In this document: positions 24,954 through 34,499 of the stretch, piece by piece | Layout of the letters: each line of letters starts with the position of its first letter | Position numbering within the stretch: position 1 is the stretch's first letter | Origin: Aeromicrobium marinum DSM 15272 | Lineage (GTDB): Bacteria > Actinomycetota > Actinomycetes > Propionibacteriales > Nocardioidaceae | Assembly (NCBI RefSeq): GCF_000160775.2 | Contig: NZ_CM001024.1 | Coordinates: 471,016-535,015 of the forward strand | DNA length: 64,000 nucleotides | Direction of reading: 5' to 3' | Translations under genes and position numbers: made by a program | Notes under the pieces: generated by a model | What the model saw: only the letters and a program-made list of their open reading frames with translations | Database searches by the model: none | Told to the model about the DNA's origin: nothing

Positions 24954-25534
24954 TGGCCCCGCTGAGGTCCCAGCTGTGGATGGTCCGCCACGGTGAGACG
25001 GAGTGGAGCCGTGACGGCCGGCACACCTCCACCACGGATCTGCCGTTGACGACCGAGGGAGAGCGTCAGGCCGCCGCGGTGGTGCCGTTGCTCGCCGGCG
25101 TGGAGTTCGCGCAGGTGCTCACCAGCCCCCGCGGCCGGGCCCGACGCACCGCCGAGATCGCCGGGTACGGCGGCGCGACGGTCGACGACGACCTGTCGGA
25201 GTGGCGCTACGGCGCCTACGAGGGCATCACGACCGCGGTGATCCGCGAGACCGATCCGACCTGGACGGTGTGGGAGGGGCCCACCCCCGGTGGCGAGTCG
25301 CCGGCCGAGGTCGAGGCCCGGCTGGACCGTGTGGTGCGACGGGTGCGGGCCGCGGACGGACCGACCCTGGTGTTCGCGCACGGCCATTCGTTGCGGGTCC
25401 TGGCGGCCCGATGGCTGGGCCTGCCGGCTGCTCACGGTCGTCACCTGTTCCTCGACACGGCCACGGTCAGCACCCTCGGAGACGACCGGGGCACCCCGGT
25501 CGTCGCCACCTGGAACGTGGCCGTCGGTCGGTAG
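24953..25534 (+). CDS. histidine phosphatase (phosphoglycerate mutase-like) family protein
   Basis: 193 residues. Catalytic RHG motif in LWMVRHGETEWSRDGRHTSTTDLPLT; LTSPRGRARRTAEIAG; and second His in LVFAHGHSLRVLAARWLGL. Likely a small-molecule phosphatase. ATG 24953 overlaps the previous stop (TGATG), so it is coupled to the MaoC gene. Confidence 0.9.
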   Translation: MAPLRSQLWMVRHGETEWSRDGRHTSTTDLPLTTEGERQAAAVVPLLAGVEFAQVLTSPRGRARRTAEIAGYGGATVDDDLSEWRYGAYEGITTAVIRETDPTWTVWEGPTPGGESPAEVEARLDRVVRRVRAADGPTLVFAHGHSLRVLAARWLGLPAAHGRHLFLDTATVSTLGDDRGTPVVATWNVAVGR

Positions 25535-25543
25535 CCTGACGTC

Positions 25544-26368
25544 GTGACCATCGACCTGCACACGCACTCCAACCGCTCGGACGGCACCGACTCGCCGACC
25601 GAGCTGGTCGAGCACGCAGCGGCCGCGGGGCTGTCGGTCGTGGCGCTGACCGACCACGACTCCACCGCCGGGTGGGACGAGGCGCAGGCCGCCGCGGATC
25701 GTGCGGGCATCCGCCTGGTGCCGGGCATCGAGGTGTCGTGCCGGCTCGAGCACCAGAGCATCCACCTGCTGGGCTACGCCTTCGACCCGCACGACGAGGC
25801 GTTGCTGGCCGAGCTGGACCGCGTGCTCGCTGGACGCGACGGCCGCCTGCCCGGCATCATCGGCCGGTTGAACGATCTGGGCATCGAGATCACGCAGGCG
25901 GACGTGGCCGCGGTGTCGGGCCACGCCATGGCATCGGGCCGCCCGCACGTGGCCGACGCGCTGGTCGAGCGAGGCGTGGTCGCCGACCGCAGTGAGGCGT
26001 TCGAGAGGTTCCTCAAGCCCGGGCGTCCGGCGTACGTCGACCGGTACGCCGCGCCGCTGGCGACCGCGATCGAGCTGATCGTCGCCGCCGGCGGAACGAC
26101 CGTCCTGGCCCACCCGTGGTCGCGCGGCAGCGACCGGGTGCTGACCGCCGACGCCATCGCGGGGTTGGTGCCGCACGGCCTGGCCGGCATCGAGGTCGAT
26201 CACAACGACCATGACCCCGCCGCGCGCGAGGCGCTGCGGACGATCGCCACCGACCTCGACCTCGTCGTCACCGGGTCGAGCGACTACCACGGCACCGGCA
26301 AGTCCGCGGCGTTCCACCTGGGGTGCAACACGACCGCCCCGGAGCAGCTCGAGCGACTCCTGGGCTGA
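25544..26368 (+). CDS. PHP-domain phosphoesterase (RNase AM/TrpH-like)
   Basis: 274 residues. PHP motifs: DLHTHSNRSDGTDSP (motif I), LTDHDSTAGW (II), VPGIEVSC (III), VLAHPWSRG and TGSSDYHGTGKS (IV). This is the YciV/TrpH group, which acts on 3',5'-bisphosphonucleotides or 5' ends of RNA. GTG 25544 lies 6 nt after TAGCCT (25532-25537), suggesting its own leaderless mRNA even though it is only 9 nt after the phosphatase gene. Confidence 0.88.
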   Translation: MTIDLHTHSNRSDGTDSPTELVEHAAAAGLSVVALTDHDSTAGWDEAQAAADRAGIRLVPGIEVSCRLEHQSIHLLGYAFDPHDEALLAELDRVLAGRDGRLPGIIGRLNDLGIEITQADVAAVSGHAMASGRPHVADALVERGVVADRSEAFERFLKPGRPAYVDRYAAPLATAIELIVAAGGTTVLAHPWSRGSDRVLTADAIAGLVPHGLAGIEVDHNDHDPAAREALRTIATDLDLVVTGSSDYHGTGKSAAFHLGCNTTAPEQLERLLG

Positions 26369-26394
26369 CGGGCTCTGGCCGGCACTTCGCGGGG

Positions 26395-27724
26395 TCACGC
26401 GACTCGCTGGTCGGTGTACCGGGTGTGTCTGCGTGGCCTGCGTCGTGGGTCGACGGCCGGTGGAGGGATGTACTCGGGAATCCCGTCGGTGAATCTGATC
26501 TGCCAGCCGTCGGCGTGCAGGATGCGGTGGTGGGCGGGGCAGATCAGGACCCCGTCCCGCAGGTTGGTGTCGCCGCCGTGGGCCCATTGCTCGTTCGCGT
26601 GGTGCGCCACGCACTCCGTCGCCGCTACGCGCCCATTGCGACGGCTCCATTCCCGGTGGCCTGTCACAGCCGGGGAAGCTGCAGCCCTTGTCGCGGTGCT
26701 CCAACGCTCTGCGCTGGTGGGTGGTGAAGAGTCGCTTGTCGCGTCCCTGGTCCAGCGGGAGAGACGTGCCGTCGAAGACGGTGGGAAGCAAGCGGTGCTC
26801 GCACGCCATCCGCCGGGCTTCGCCGGCGCTGATGCGAGTGCCGGTGGACAACGTGGCGGCGCGGAGCTTGCCCAACAACGTGTCGTGGTCGAGATTGATC
26901 GTCAGGATCGGTCCGACCGCGTTCTTGGTCGGGAGCTTGGTGGTGTCGAGGGATTCGATGAGGGTGCAGAACGCCCGCCCACGGATCTGCCCGATGGACG
27001 GCCGCTCGTCCAACGTCGCCTCGGCCGGATCTTGATGCTGCGGGGCCGCGAGTGCTTCGACGGCGGTGCGGAGCATGTCGGCCTGGGCCTCGGGGATGGT
27101 GAATCCGCACTTGACGACACCGTCGACGGCGCCGGACATCCAGAACTCGGTCTTGGCCCACGCCCGCTTCTCGCGGGCGGCGAGGATCTGGTCCTCGGTC
27201 GCGTCCACGACGTCGGGTTCGGCCCAGGTGTCACTGATCCGGTCAATCCTGCGCTCCAACGTCTTCAGATCCATCCGGGGCGCCTCGTCGAGCAGCTTGG
27301 CCTCCGCGGCAGCCCGATGCTGTTCGGGGATCTTCGGCAGGGCGCCGGCGATCAGAGCGGCCTGCTTCTCGCTGATCCGCCCCGCCGCGAGTGCGTCCTG
27401 TGTCGACCGGGCCTTCCCCACGACCTCGGCACGCTTGACCGATGCGTCCGCGGTACGGCGGTCGCCACCGAACTGGTTCGCGATCAACGCGCCCGTCGAC
27501 GTGGACCCGGCCGCCCTCGCGGCACGGGAGGTCTGCATCGCCCGGGTGACCGCGAACTCGTGCGCCGTCAGGCGGGCCTTCAACCGCGCAATCGATGCTG
27601 CGGCGGAAGTCTGCTCGGCCGGCGCGAGACCCGCCCACGCCTCGGTCGACACGGTGTCCAGCGCCTGGTGCAGCTGCGCAAGCAGCTGGTCGGGAGCAGA
27701 ACCGGTGTCGAACATGTGTTCCAT
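26395..27724 (-). pseudogene. DUF222/HNH endonuclease family gene with frameshift
   Basis: The 5' part (27724 down to about 26660) encodes a DUF222 domain: MEHMFDTGSAPDQLLAQLHQ, then RRTADASVKRAEVVGKARST and DKGCSFPGCDRPPG, the first half of the HNH motif. The rest of the HNH domain (CVAHHANEQWAHGGDTNLRDGVLICPAHHRILHADGW) is in another frame (offset +1) ending at 26395. Between them lie roughly 12-15 codons (about 26620-26680) that do not fit the family, as if a short non-triplet insertion occurred. Either a decayed gene or an assembly error. This family is multicopy in Nocardioidaceae and behaves like a mobile HNH element. Confidence 0.8.
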
Positions 27725-27843
27725 GGTAGTCGATCCGACCGACGGAGCACAACCCCTGCATCCAACTATTTCACTGCGATTCCAGTGCTTTTGTCCTCGT
27801 GCGCGGCTGTCGCTGCCAGTCTGCCACCATCCTCGGACACACC

Positions 27844-28674
27844 TCAGCGGGAGCGCAGGAACGGCAGCCACGCGTCCACGAGTCCCCGGGGGTTCTCGAC
27901 CGCGGGGGAGTGGTCGGCGCCGTCGATCACCCGGACCGTCGTCCCCAGGCGTGACGCCATCGCGTCCTGCACCGGGTGTGGCCAGGCGTCGTCGCCCGCA
28001 CCCCGTCCCACCCAGACCGGCACGCCGGTCGCGGCGACCTCGGCCGTGCAGTCCGGCGCGTCGACGAGGTGCTGGGTGAAGGCCCGCAGTCCGTCGGCGG
28101 AGTTGGAGGTGAACCGTCGGCGCAGGAACTCCGCGATCTCCGGCGGACGGTCCACGCCCGCGATCTGCTCGCGCAGCGTGTGGATCGTGTCGAGCGGGAC
28201 CGTCGTCAACGACCGGATCAGGGGCGCGAAGAACCGAGCCGCCTCCTCGCCGAGGGCCCCGGGTCCGCTGCAGAGCAGGCTGACCGACGCCCACGCGCCG
28301 GGATGGTCGACCACGGCCCGCTGCGCGACGAGTCCGCCGAAGGAGTGCCCCAGCAGGTGGGGACGGCCCCCGAGGTCACCGGCCACGGCCAGGGCGTCGG
28401 CGGCCAGCGCTGCCAGCGTGTAGTCGTCGCCGGGTCCACCGGGGGACTCGAACTGCCCGCGCTGGTCGTAGGCGGTGACACCGAACCCGGCAGCGGACAA
28501 CAGGGGCAGGACGGGCGTGAAGTCCTCCTTGCTGCCGGTCCAGCCGGGCACGAGGACGATCTGCGCGACCGGGTCGGGCGGGCACGAGCGGTGGGCGGCG
28601 AACGCACCGCGGGCGGTGTGGACCGTGACGGCGTCGACGCCGTCCGGCAGCGTCACGCTGGTGGGCGTGCTCAT
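27844..28674 (-). CDS. alpha/beta hydrolase
   Basis: 276 residues. Oxyanion region VLVPGWTGSKEDF, nucleophile Ser in LLGHSFGGLVAQ, acid in GVPVWVGRGAGDDAWP and His in IDGADHSPAVENP. Substrate unknown. It begins 15 nt after the SDR stop on the same strand, so the two are probably one operon. Confidence 0.88.
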   Translation of the reverse strand: MSTPTSVTLPDGVDAVTVHTARGAFAAHRSCPPDPVAQIVLVPGWTGSKEDFTPVLPLLSAAGFGVTAYDQRGQFESPGGPGDDYTLAALAADALAVAGDLGGRPHLLGHSFGGLVAQRAVVDHPGAWASVSLLCSGPGALGEEAARFFAPLIRSLTTVPLDTIHTLREQIAGVDRPPEIAEFLRRRFTSNSADGLRAFTQHLVDAPDCTAEVAATGVPVWVGRGAGDDAWPHPVQDAMASRLGTTVRVIDGADHSPAVENPRGLVDAWLPFLRSR

Positions 28675-28689
28675 GCGGCCGTCACCGGC

Positions 28690-29448
28690 TCAGCGACCAC
28701 GCTTGGCGATCTTCGCCACGAGCCCGGCGGGCAGGTGGCGCGACAACGCCGTCAGGAGCTTGTAGCGCAGCGACGGGACCGAGATCGGTCGGCCGCGCTC
28801 GAGGTCCTCCAGCGCCGTCGCGACGACCTTGTCGGCGTTGAGCCACATCCAGCGGGGGACGGTCGAGATGTCGGCGCCCATCCGCTGGTGGAACTCGGTG
28901 CGCACGAACCCCGGACACAGTGCCATCACCGAGATGCCGGCATCGGCGTAGTGCAGGTGGGCCCACTGCGAGAGGTTGACGAGCCACGCCTTGTGGGCCG
29001 AGTAGGCGCCGCGCGGGGTGAAGGCCGCCACGCTGGCGACGTTGACGACCTGGCCGTGGCCCCGGCCCGACATCGCCTTGATGGCGGCGTCCATGAGGTG
29101 CATCGGTGCGCGGACCAGCAGGTCCAGCTGACGGTCCTCGTCGGCGATGTCGGTGGAGCCGAACCACCCGGCCAGGGAGGCGCCCGCGTTGTTGACCAGC
29201 AGGTCGACCGGGCGGGTGCTGTCGGTGACCGCGTTGACGACCCGCGCGAGTCCGTCCGGGTCCGTGAGGTCCGCCGTCAGGACCTCGACCTCGACGCCGT
29301 TCGTGGCTCGCAGGTCGGCGGCCAGCTGCTCGAGACGGGCGGTGTCGCGCGCCACGACGACGAGGTCGTGACCCCGTTCGGCCAGGGCTCGGGCGAAGGC
29401 GTTGCCGATGCCGGCGGTGGCTCCCGTGATCAGTGCGCGTCCTGCCAT
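28690..29448 (-). CDS. short-chain dehydrogenase/reductase
   Basis: 252 residues. Rossmann motif ITGATAGIGNAFARALAERG, NAGAS, catalytic Ser in NVASVAAFTPR, Tyr and Lys in YSAHK. The C-terminal extension (YKLLTALSRHLPAGLVAKIAKRGR) is typical of a 260-residue SDR group. ATG 29448 is chosen: an AGCATG (CATGCT on the coding strand) -10 box ends 6 nt before it, and longer starts would overlap the divergent parA region. Confidence 0.88.
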   Translation of the reverse strand: MAGRALITGATAGIGNAFARALAERGHDLVVVARDTARLEQLAADLRATNGVEVEVLTADLTDPDGLARVVNAVTDSTRPVDLLVNNAGASLAGWFGSTDIADEDRQLDLLVRAPMHLMDAAIKAMSGRGHGQVVNVASVAAFTPRGAYSAHKAWLVNLSQWAHLHYADAGISVMALCPGFVRTEFHQRMGADISTVPRWMWLNADKVVATALEDLERGRPISVPSLRYKLLTALSRHLPAGLVAKIAKRGR

Positions 29449-29540
29449 GGCGCAAGCATGCCAAAGGTCGGTGGCCCCCCGGCATGCGGTCACCGCCGGG
29501 GTGACGGGGCGACCGTCGGGCGGGTGGCACAATGGCGCGC

Positions 29541-30293
29541 GTGACGACAACGATCAGCGTGGTGAACCAGAAGGGTGGCGTCGGCAAGACGACCACCGTG
29601 GCCTCCCTCGGCGCGGCGCTGGTCGAGCGTGGCCAGCGGGTCCTGCTGGTCGACCTCGATCCCCAGGGCGGCCTGACCTTCTCGCTGGGCATCGACCCCG
29701 AGGACGTCGACGTCACGGTCGGTGACGTGCTGCTCGGCACCAACAAGGCCGACGACGCGATCGTCGTGACCGAGGACGGCATGCACCTGCTGCCGTCGAA
29801 CATCACGGTCACGCAGGCCGAGGAGGGACTCGTCACGCGCACGGGCCGCGAACAGCGGCTCCGGGTCGCGCTCGACAAGGTCGCGGCCGAGTACGACTGG
29901 ATCCTCATCGACTGCCCGCCGACCCTCGGCGTGCTCACCGTGGGAGCCCTCTCGGCCTCGCAGCAGGTCCTCATCCCCCTGCAGGCCGAGACGCTGTCGC
30001 ACCGCGGGGTGGGTCAGCTGCTCGACACGATCCACGACGTCAAGCAGTTCATCAACTCCGGCCTGGAGGTCCTCGGAGTGCTCCCGACGATGTACGACGG
30101 CCGCACCCGCCACGCGCAGGCCGTGCTCGAGGCGATCGAGTCCACCTACGGGCTCACCGTCCTGCAGCCGCCGATCCCCAAGTCGATCCGGTTCGCCGAG
30201 GCACCGGCCATCGGTCGGACGATCCTGGGCACCAGCAAGACCCACAAGGGCGCCGAGGCGTACCGCGCGGTGGCCGCCGGACTGCTCGACTGA
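29541..30293 (+). CDS. ParA/Soj-family ATPase (orphan)
   Basis: 250 residues. Deviant Walker A NQKGGVGKTTTVASLGAAL, Walker A' region LLVDLDPQGGLTFSLGI, Walker B WILIDCPPTLGVLTVGAL. Soj-like, but no ParB gene or parS-like site is near, so it is probably not the chromosomal parA beside oriC; it may place another cargo. GTG 29541 is preferred over ATG 29532 because the -10 box CACAAT (29528-29533) ends 7 nt before it. Confidence 0.9.
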   Translation: MTTTISVVNQKGGVGKTTTVASLGAALVERGQRVLLVDLDPQGGLTFSLGIDPEDVDVTVGDVLLGTNKADDAIVVTEDGMHLLPSNITVTQAEEGLVTRTGREQRLRVALDKVAAEYDWILIDCPPTLGVLTVGALSASQQVLIPLQAETLSHRGVGQLLDTIHDVKQFINSGLEVLGVLPTMYDGRTRHAQAVLEAIESTYGLTVLQPPIPKSIRFAEAPAIGRTILGTSKTHKGAEAYRAVAAGLLD

Positions 30294-30333
30294 ACCCCGT
30301 CCCCGACCGCGCGGGCGGGGCTAGCATGGGCCC

Positions 30334-31059
30334 GTGACCGTGCACCGCAGTCGGGGCCGCCACGCCGCACCACGACGTGCGGCGGTGCTGCATCGCGCCA
30401 CCGGTCTCGTCGCGGCGGTCGGGCTGCTCGCCGTCGGTGTCGCCGCGGTGACCGTCGAGGCGCCCACGGCTCCGACCCCCGCCCCGGTGACGGCGGCGCC
30501 CGGTGCGTCGACCGCGCTGCTCGACGCCATCGACGAGCTCGCGCAGGACACCGTCGGCCTGACCGCCCCGCCCCGCAGGGTCGTCCTGGTCCCCGAGCCT
30601 CCCGTGGTGCCCGAGCCTGCCGTGGTGCCGGCTCCGGTGGTCACGGACCCTCTCGTGCTGCCGCCGGACTCCGGAGAGGGACGCCGGGTCGTCTTCTCCG
30701 AGGGCCTGCAGCGGGTGTGGCTGGTCGACGAGACCGGCTCGGTCACCCGCACCTACCTCGTGTCGGGCAGCCGGTTCGACAACCTCGACCCCGGGACCTA
30801 CGCCGTGCAGTCGCGGACGCGACATGCCGTGGCCTACGACTACAGCGGCACGATGGAGTACTTCGTGCGGTTCACGTCGGGTGAGAACGCCCCGATCGGG
30901 TTCCACAACATCCCGTCCTACAACGACGGCACTCCGGAGCAGACCGTGGAGCAGCTGGGCACGCCCCTGTCGGCCGGGTGCATCCGTCAGGCCGACGAGG
31001 ATGCCGTCGCGATGTGGGAGTTCGGGCAGGTCGGCACCACGGTGGTCGTCACCGCCTGA
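30334..31059 (+). CDS. L,D-transpeptidase (YkuD), secreted
   Basis: 241 residues. Basic N-terminus and a signal/TM segment (about 22-42), Pro/Ala/Val-rich linker with PVVPEPAVVPAP, then a YkuD domain from about residue 115: RVWLVDETGSVTRTYLVSG, HNIPSY and the catalytic Cys in LGTPLSAGCIRQADEDA. Makes 3-3 crosslinks or anchors proteins in the wall. GTG 30334 lies 6 nt after TAGCAT. Confidence 0.9.
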   Translation: MTVHRSRGRHAAPRRAAVLHRATGLVAAVGLLAVGVAAVTVEAPTAPTPAPVTAAPGASTALLDAIDELAQDTVGLTAPPRRVVLVPEPPVVPEPAVVPAPVVTDPLVLPPDSGEGRRVVFSEGLQRVWLVDETGSVTRTYLVSGSRFDNLDPGTYAVQSRTRHAVAYDYSGTMEYFVRFTSGENAPIGFHNIPSYNDGTPEQTVEQLGTPLSAGCIRQADEDAVAMWEFGQVGTTVVVTA

Positions 31060-31074
31060 CGCCGACCGGCCGGG

Positions 31075-32487
<1,413 letters not shown>

Positions 32488-32601
32488 GACGCCCAGATCT
32501 CTGAACGTGGTCAGGGTCTTCTCGAATTCTTGAGACTTCGTGTGGATTCCCGGGCAGTCTACCGTCCGCCGTCCGCGATCCGGACGCTACGCTGCGGAAC
32601 C

Positions 32602-33282
32602 ATGAGCAACCCCGCGCTGGAGGACCCCACCTACCGCACCGGCGTCATCGAGCTGCTCGGTCTGCTGGCCGCCGGCGAGATCGGTGCCTGGATGCGACTG
32701 GCCGAGGACGCCGCGATGGCTCCCGACCTGCGCACGACCACCGAGATCGGCGCGATGGCCACGTCGGAGTTCGGGCACTTCGCGCAGCTGCGTGACCACC
32801 TGGTGGCCCTGGGCGAGGACCCGTACGCCCGGATGGAGCCCTTCCGGTCGACCTTCGACGCCTTCCACGTCAAGACCCGGCCGTCGGACTGGCTCGAGGG
32901 TCTGGTCAAGGCGTTCGTGTTCGACGGGCTGGCGGCCGACTTCTACCGCGAGATCGCCGCGTTCCTCGACGCCGAGACGCGCGAGCTGGTGCTCGACACG
33001 ATGAGCGGCACCGGCTCGTCGGAGTTCGTCGTCGACGCGGTGCGCGGGGCCATCGAGGCCGACCCCCGCGTGGGCGGACGGCTCGCGCTGTGGGGCCGGC
33101 GGCTGATGGGCGAGGCGCTCAGCCAGGCCCAGATGGTCGTGGCCGAGCGCGACGACCTCAGCGCCCTGCTGGTCGGCGGGGTCGACTCGCCGGGCATGGA
33201 CCTCGCGGCGATCGGGCGGATGTTCACCCGCCTCACCGAGGCGCACGCCGAGCGCATGGCCAAGCTCGGCCTCGCGTCCTGA
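32602..33282 (+). CDS. ferritin-like fold protein
   Basis: 226 residues, mostly helices. ELLGLLAAGEIGAWMRLAEDA, MATSEFGHFAQLRDHLVALGED, FVFDGLAADFYREIAAFL and the long EALSQAQMVVAERDDL helix make a four-helix bundle with Glu/His residues (E28, E58, H61 and others) in ferritin-like positions, so a di-iron site is possible. Conserved actinobacterial neighbour of rhlE and DUF3107; biochemical role unknown. ATG 32602 lies 8 nt after TACGCT (32588-32593). Confidence 0.8.
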   Translation: MSNPALEDPTYRTGVIELLGLLAAGEIGAWMRLAEDAAMAPDLRTTTEIGAMATSEFGHFAQLRDHLVALGEDPYARMEPFRSTFDAFHVKTRPSDWLEGLVKAFVFDGLAADFYREIAAFLDAETRELVLDTMSGTGSSEFVVDAVRGAIEADPRVGGRLALWGRRLMGEALSQAQMVVAERDDLSALLVGGVDSPGMDLAAIGRMFTRLTEAHAERMAKLGLAS

Positions 33283-33309
33283 CCTGACTGACGGGGGCGT
33301 CCTGGCACA

Positions 33310-33359
33310 GGAAACTGTCACCTGACCCCTGTTGCAACCGGGGTCAGGTGACAGTTTCC
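33310..33359. repeat. 50-bp near-perfect palindrome
   Basis: Arms 33310-33329 and 33340-33359 are perfect 20-bp reverse complements; the 10-nt centre contains the palindrome GTTGCAAC, so only one pair (33330/33339) is mismatched. A second small palindrome (CCCAGGA-TC-TCCTGGG, 33358-33373) follows. It lies between convergent genes and can act as a bidirectional terminator, but it is longer and more perfect than usual. Confidence 0.85.
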
Positions 33360-33387
33360 CAGGATCTCCTGGGAAACCGCGGGATCG

Positions 33388-33621
33388 TCAGACGCCGGTG
33401 GCGAGGCCGAAGCCGACCGGGCGGCCGGTGTCGGACGTGAAGTACAGGTAGGCGACCTTGTCGGCCGGCACCGCGACGGTGCGGCCCTTGGCATCGCTGA
33501 TCGAGAACACCGACTCCGCCGACAGGGCGGCGTTCAGGGCCTCGAGGACCTCGTCGGCCGTGCTCTCGGTCTCGACACTCAGCTCGCGGGCGGCGTTCTG
33601 CACGCCGATCTTGACCTCCAT
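33388..33621 (-). CDS. DUF3107 protein
   Basis: 77 residues: MEVKIGVQNAARELSVETES, then VLEALNAALSAESVFSISDAKG and VPADKVAYLYFTSDTGRPVGFG. This is the DUF3107 family (Rv3208A/TB9.4 in M. tuberculosis), function unknown. ATG 33621 follows GGAAGGA and lies 29 nt after the TetR gene stop; they are probably co-transcribed. Confidence 0.9.
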   Translation of the reverse strand: MEVKIGVQNAARELSVETESTADEVLEALNAALSAESVFSISDAKGRTVAVPADKVAYLYFTSDTGRPVGFGLATGV

Positions 33622-33650
33622 GGTCAGTCCTTCCGGTGGGGAACGGTGGT

Positions 33651-34286
33651 TCAGGTGGGGTCGGGCGACGACGGCTTCGGGAAGCCACCGATGCCCCGCC
33701 AGGCGAGCCCGGCGATGAGCTGGACCGCGTCCTCGCGGGACACCGACGAGCGGGTGTCGAGCCAGTTGCGGGCGCTGACGTGTCCGAGGCCGACGAGTCC
33801 GACCGCGAGCAGGTGCGCGGCGTCCTCGGCCAGCCCGGTGTCCTCGCCGATGACCTCGGCGATCGCGGCGGCGGACTCGGCGGTGACCCGGTCGAGCTGG
33901 GCGCGCACGGCCGGGTCGTTGGTGAGGTCGGACTCGAAGACCAGGCGGAACGCGGCACCCTGGCCGGCGACGTAGTCGTACCAGAGCTCGATCGTGGCCC
34001 GGACCCGTCGACGGTTGTCGGTCGTGGAGGCGAGCGCCTCGCGCACCCCGGCGACCACGGTGTCGCACGAGGACTCCAGCAGCGCGAGGTACAGGTCGAG
34101 CTTGCCGGGGAAGTGCTGGTACAGCACGGGCTTGGACACCCCGGCGCGCTCGGCGATCTCGTCCATGGAGGCCGCGTGGTAGCCCTGCTCGACGAACACC
34201 TCGAGGGCGACCTCGAGCAGCTGTGCCTTGCGGGCCGACCGGGGGAGGCGTCCGGAACGGGGTCGCGCGGTCGAGGTGTCGGTCAC
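33651..34286 (-). CDS. TetR-family regulator
   Basis: 211 residues. HTH: ALEVFVEQGYHAASMDEIAERAGVSKPVLYQHFPGKLDLYLALL. The ligand domain is helical, DRVTAESAAAIAEVIGEDTGLAEDAAHLLAVGL. GTG 34286 is preferred because TACGAT (34293-34298) ends 6 nt upstream, giving a leaderless start. Same position as Rv3208. Targets not visible. Confidence 0.9.
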   Translation of the reverse strand: MTDTSTARPRSGRLPRSARKAQLLEVALEVFVEQGYHAASMDEIAERAGVSKPVLYQHFPGKLDLYLALLESSCDTVVAGVREALASTTDNRRRVRATIELWYDYVAGQGAAFRLVFESDLTNDPAVRAQLDRVTAESAAAIAEVIGEDTGLAEDAAHLLAVGLVGLGHVSARNWLDTRSSVSREDAVQLIAGLAWRGIGGFPKPSSPDPT

Positions 34287-34391
34287 CCGGCGATCGTACC
34301 GGTCGGTCACCAGTCCGCCGCGCGCCGCGGCCACGCGTCGGACGTCCGCTGTTCGGACACTCGTACCGCCCCTCGGGACGACCGCGCCACA

Positions 34392-34499
34392 ATGGAGGAA
34401 CAGATCGCCGCCGCGATCTGTTGTGCTGGTGCAGCAGCCCGCCCCCCGACGAAGGAGCACCCGTGGTCGCCCCACTCGTGGAACCCGCCGACGAACTGA
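34392..34499 (+). other. possible Cys-Cys upstream ORF and 5' hairpin of moeZ
   Basis: A 9-bp inverted repeat (ACAGATCGC at 34400-34408, GCGATCTGT at 34413-34421) sits where a transcript from the -10 box CACAAT (34388-34393) would start. ATG 34392 opens a 35-codon frame beginning MEEQIAAAICCAGAAARPP that contains adjacent Cys codons and ends inside moeZ, out of frame. Either could regulate moeZ; both are unproven, and the ATG has no ribosome site. Confidence 0.3.

Noticed and set aside
29541..30293. Chromosome partition locus
   Set aside because: No ParB gene and no parS-like palindrome near the ParA-like gene; neighbours are an SDR and an L,D-transpeptidase.
33310..33359. ECF-type -35 (GTCAGGTGACA) inside the palindrome
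   Set aside because: No CTCCTAC block at the right distance; the resemblance comes from the palindrome itself.
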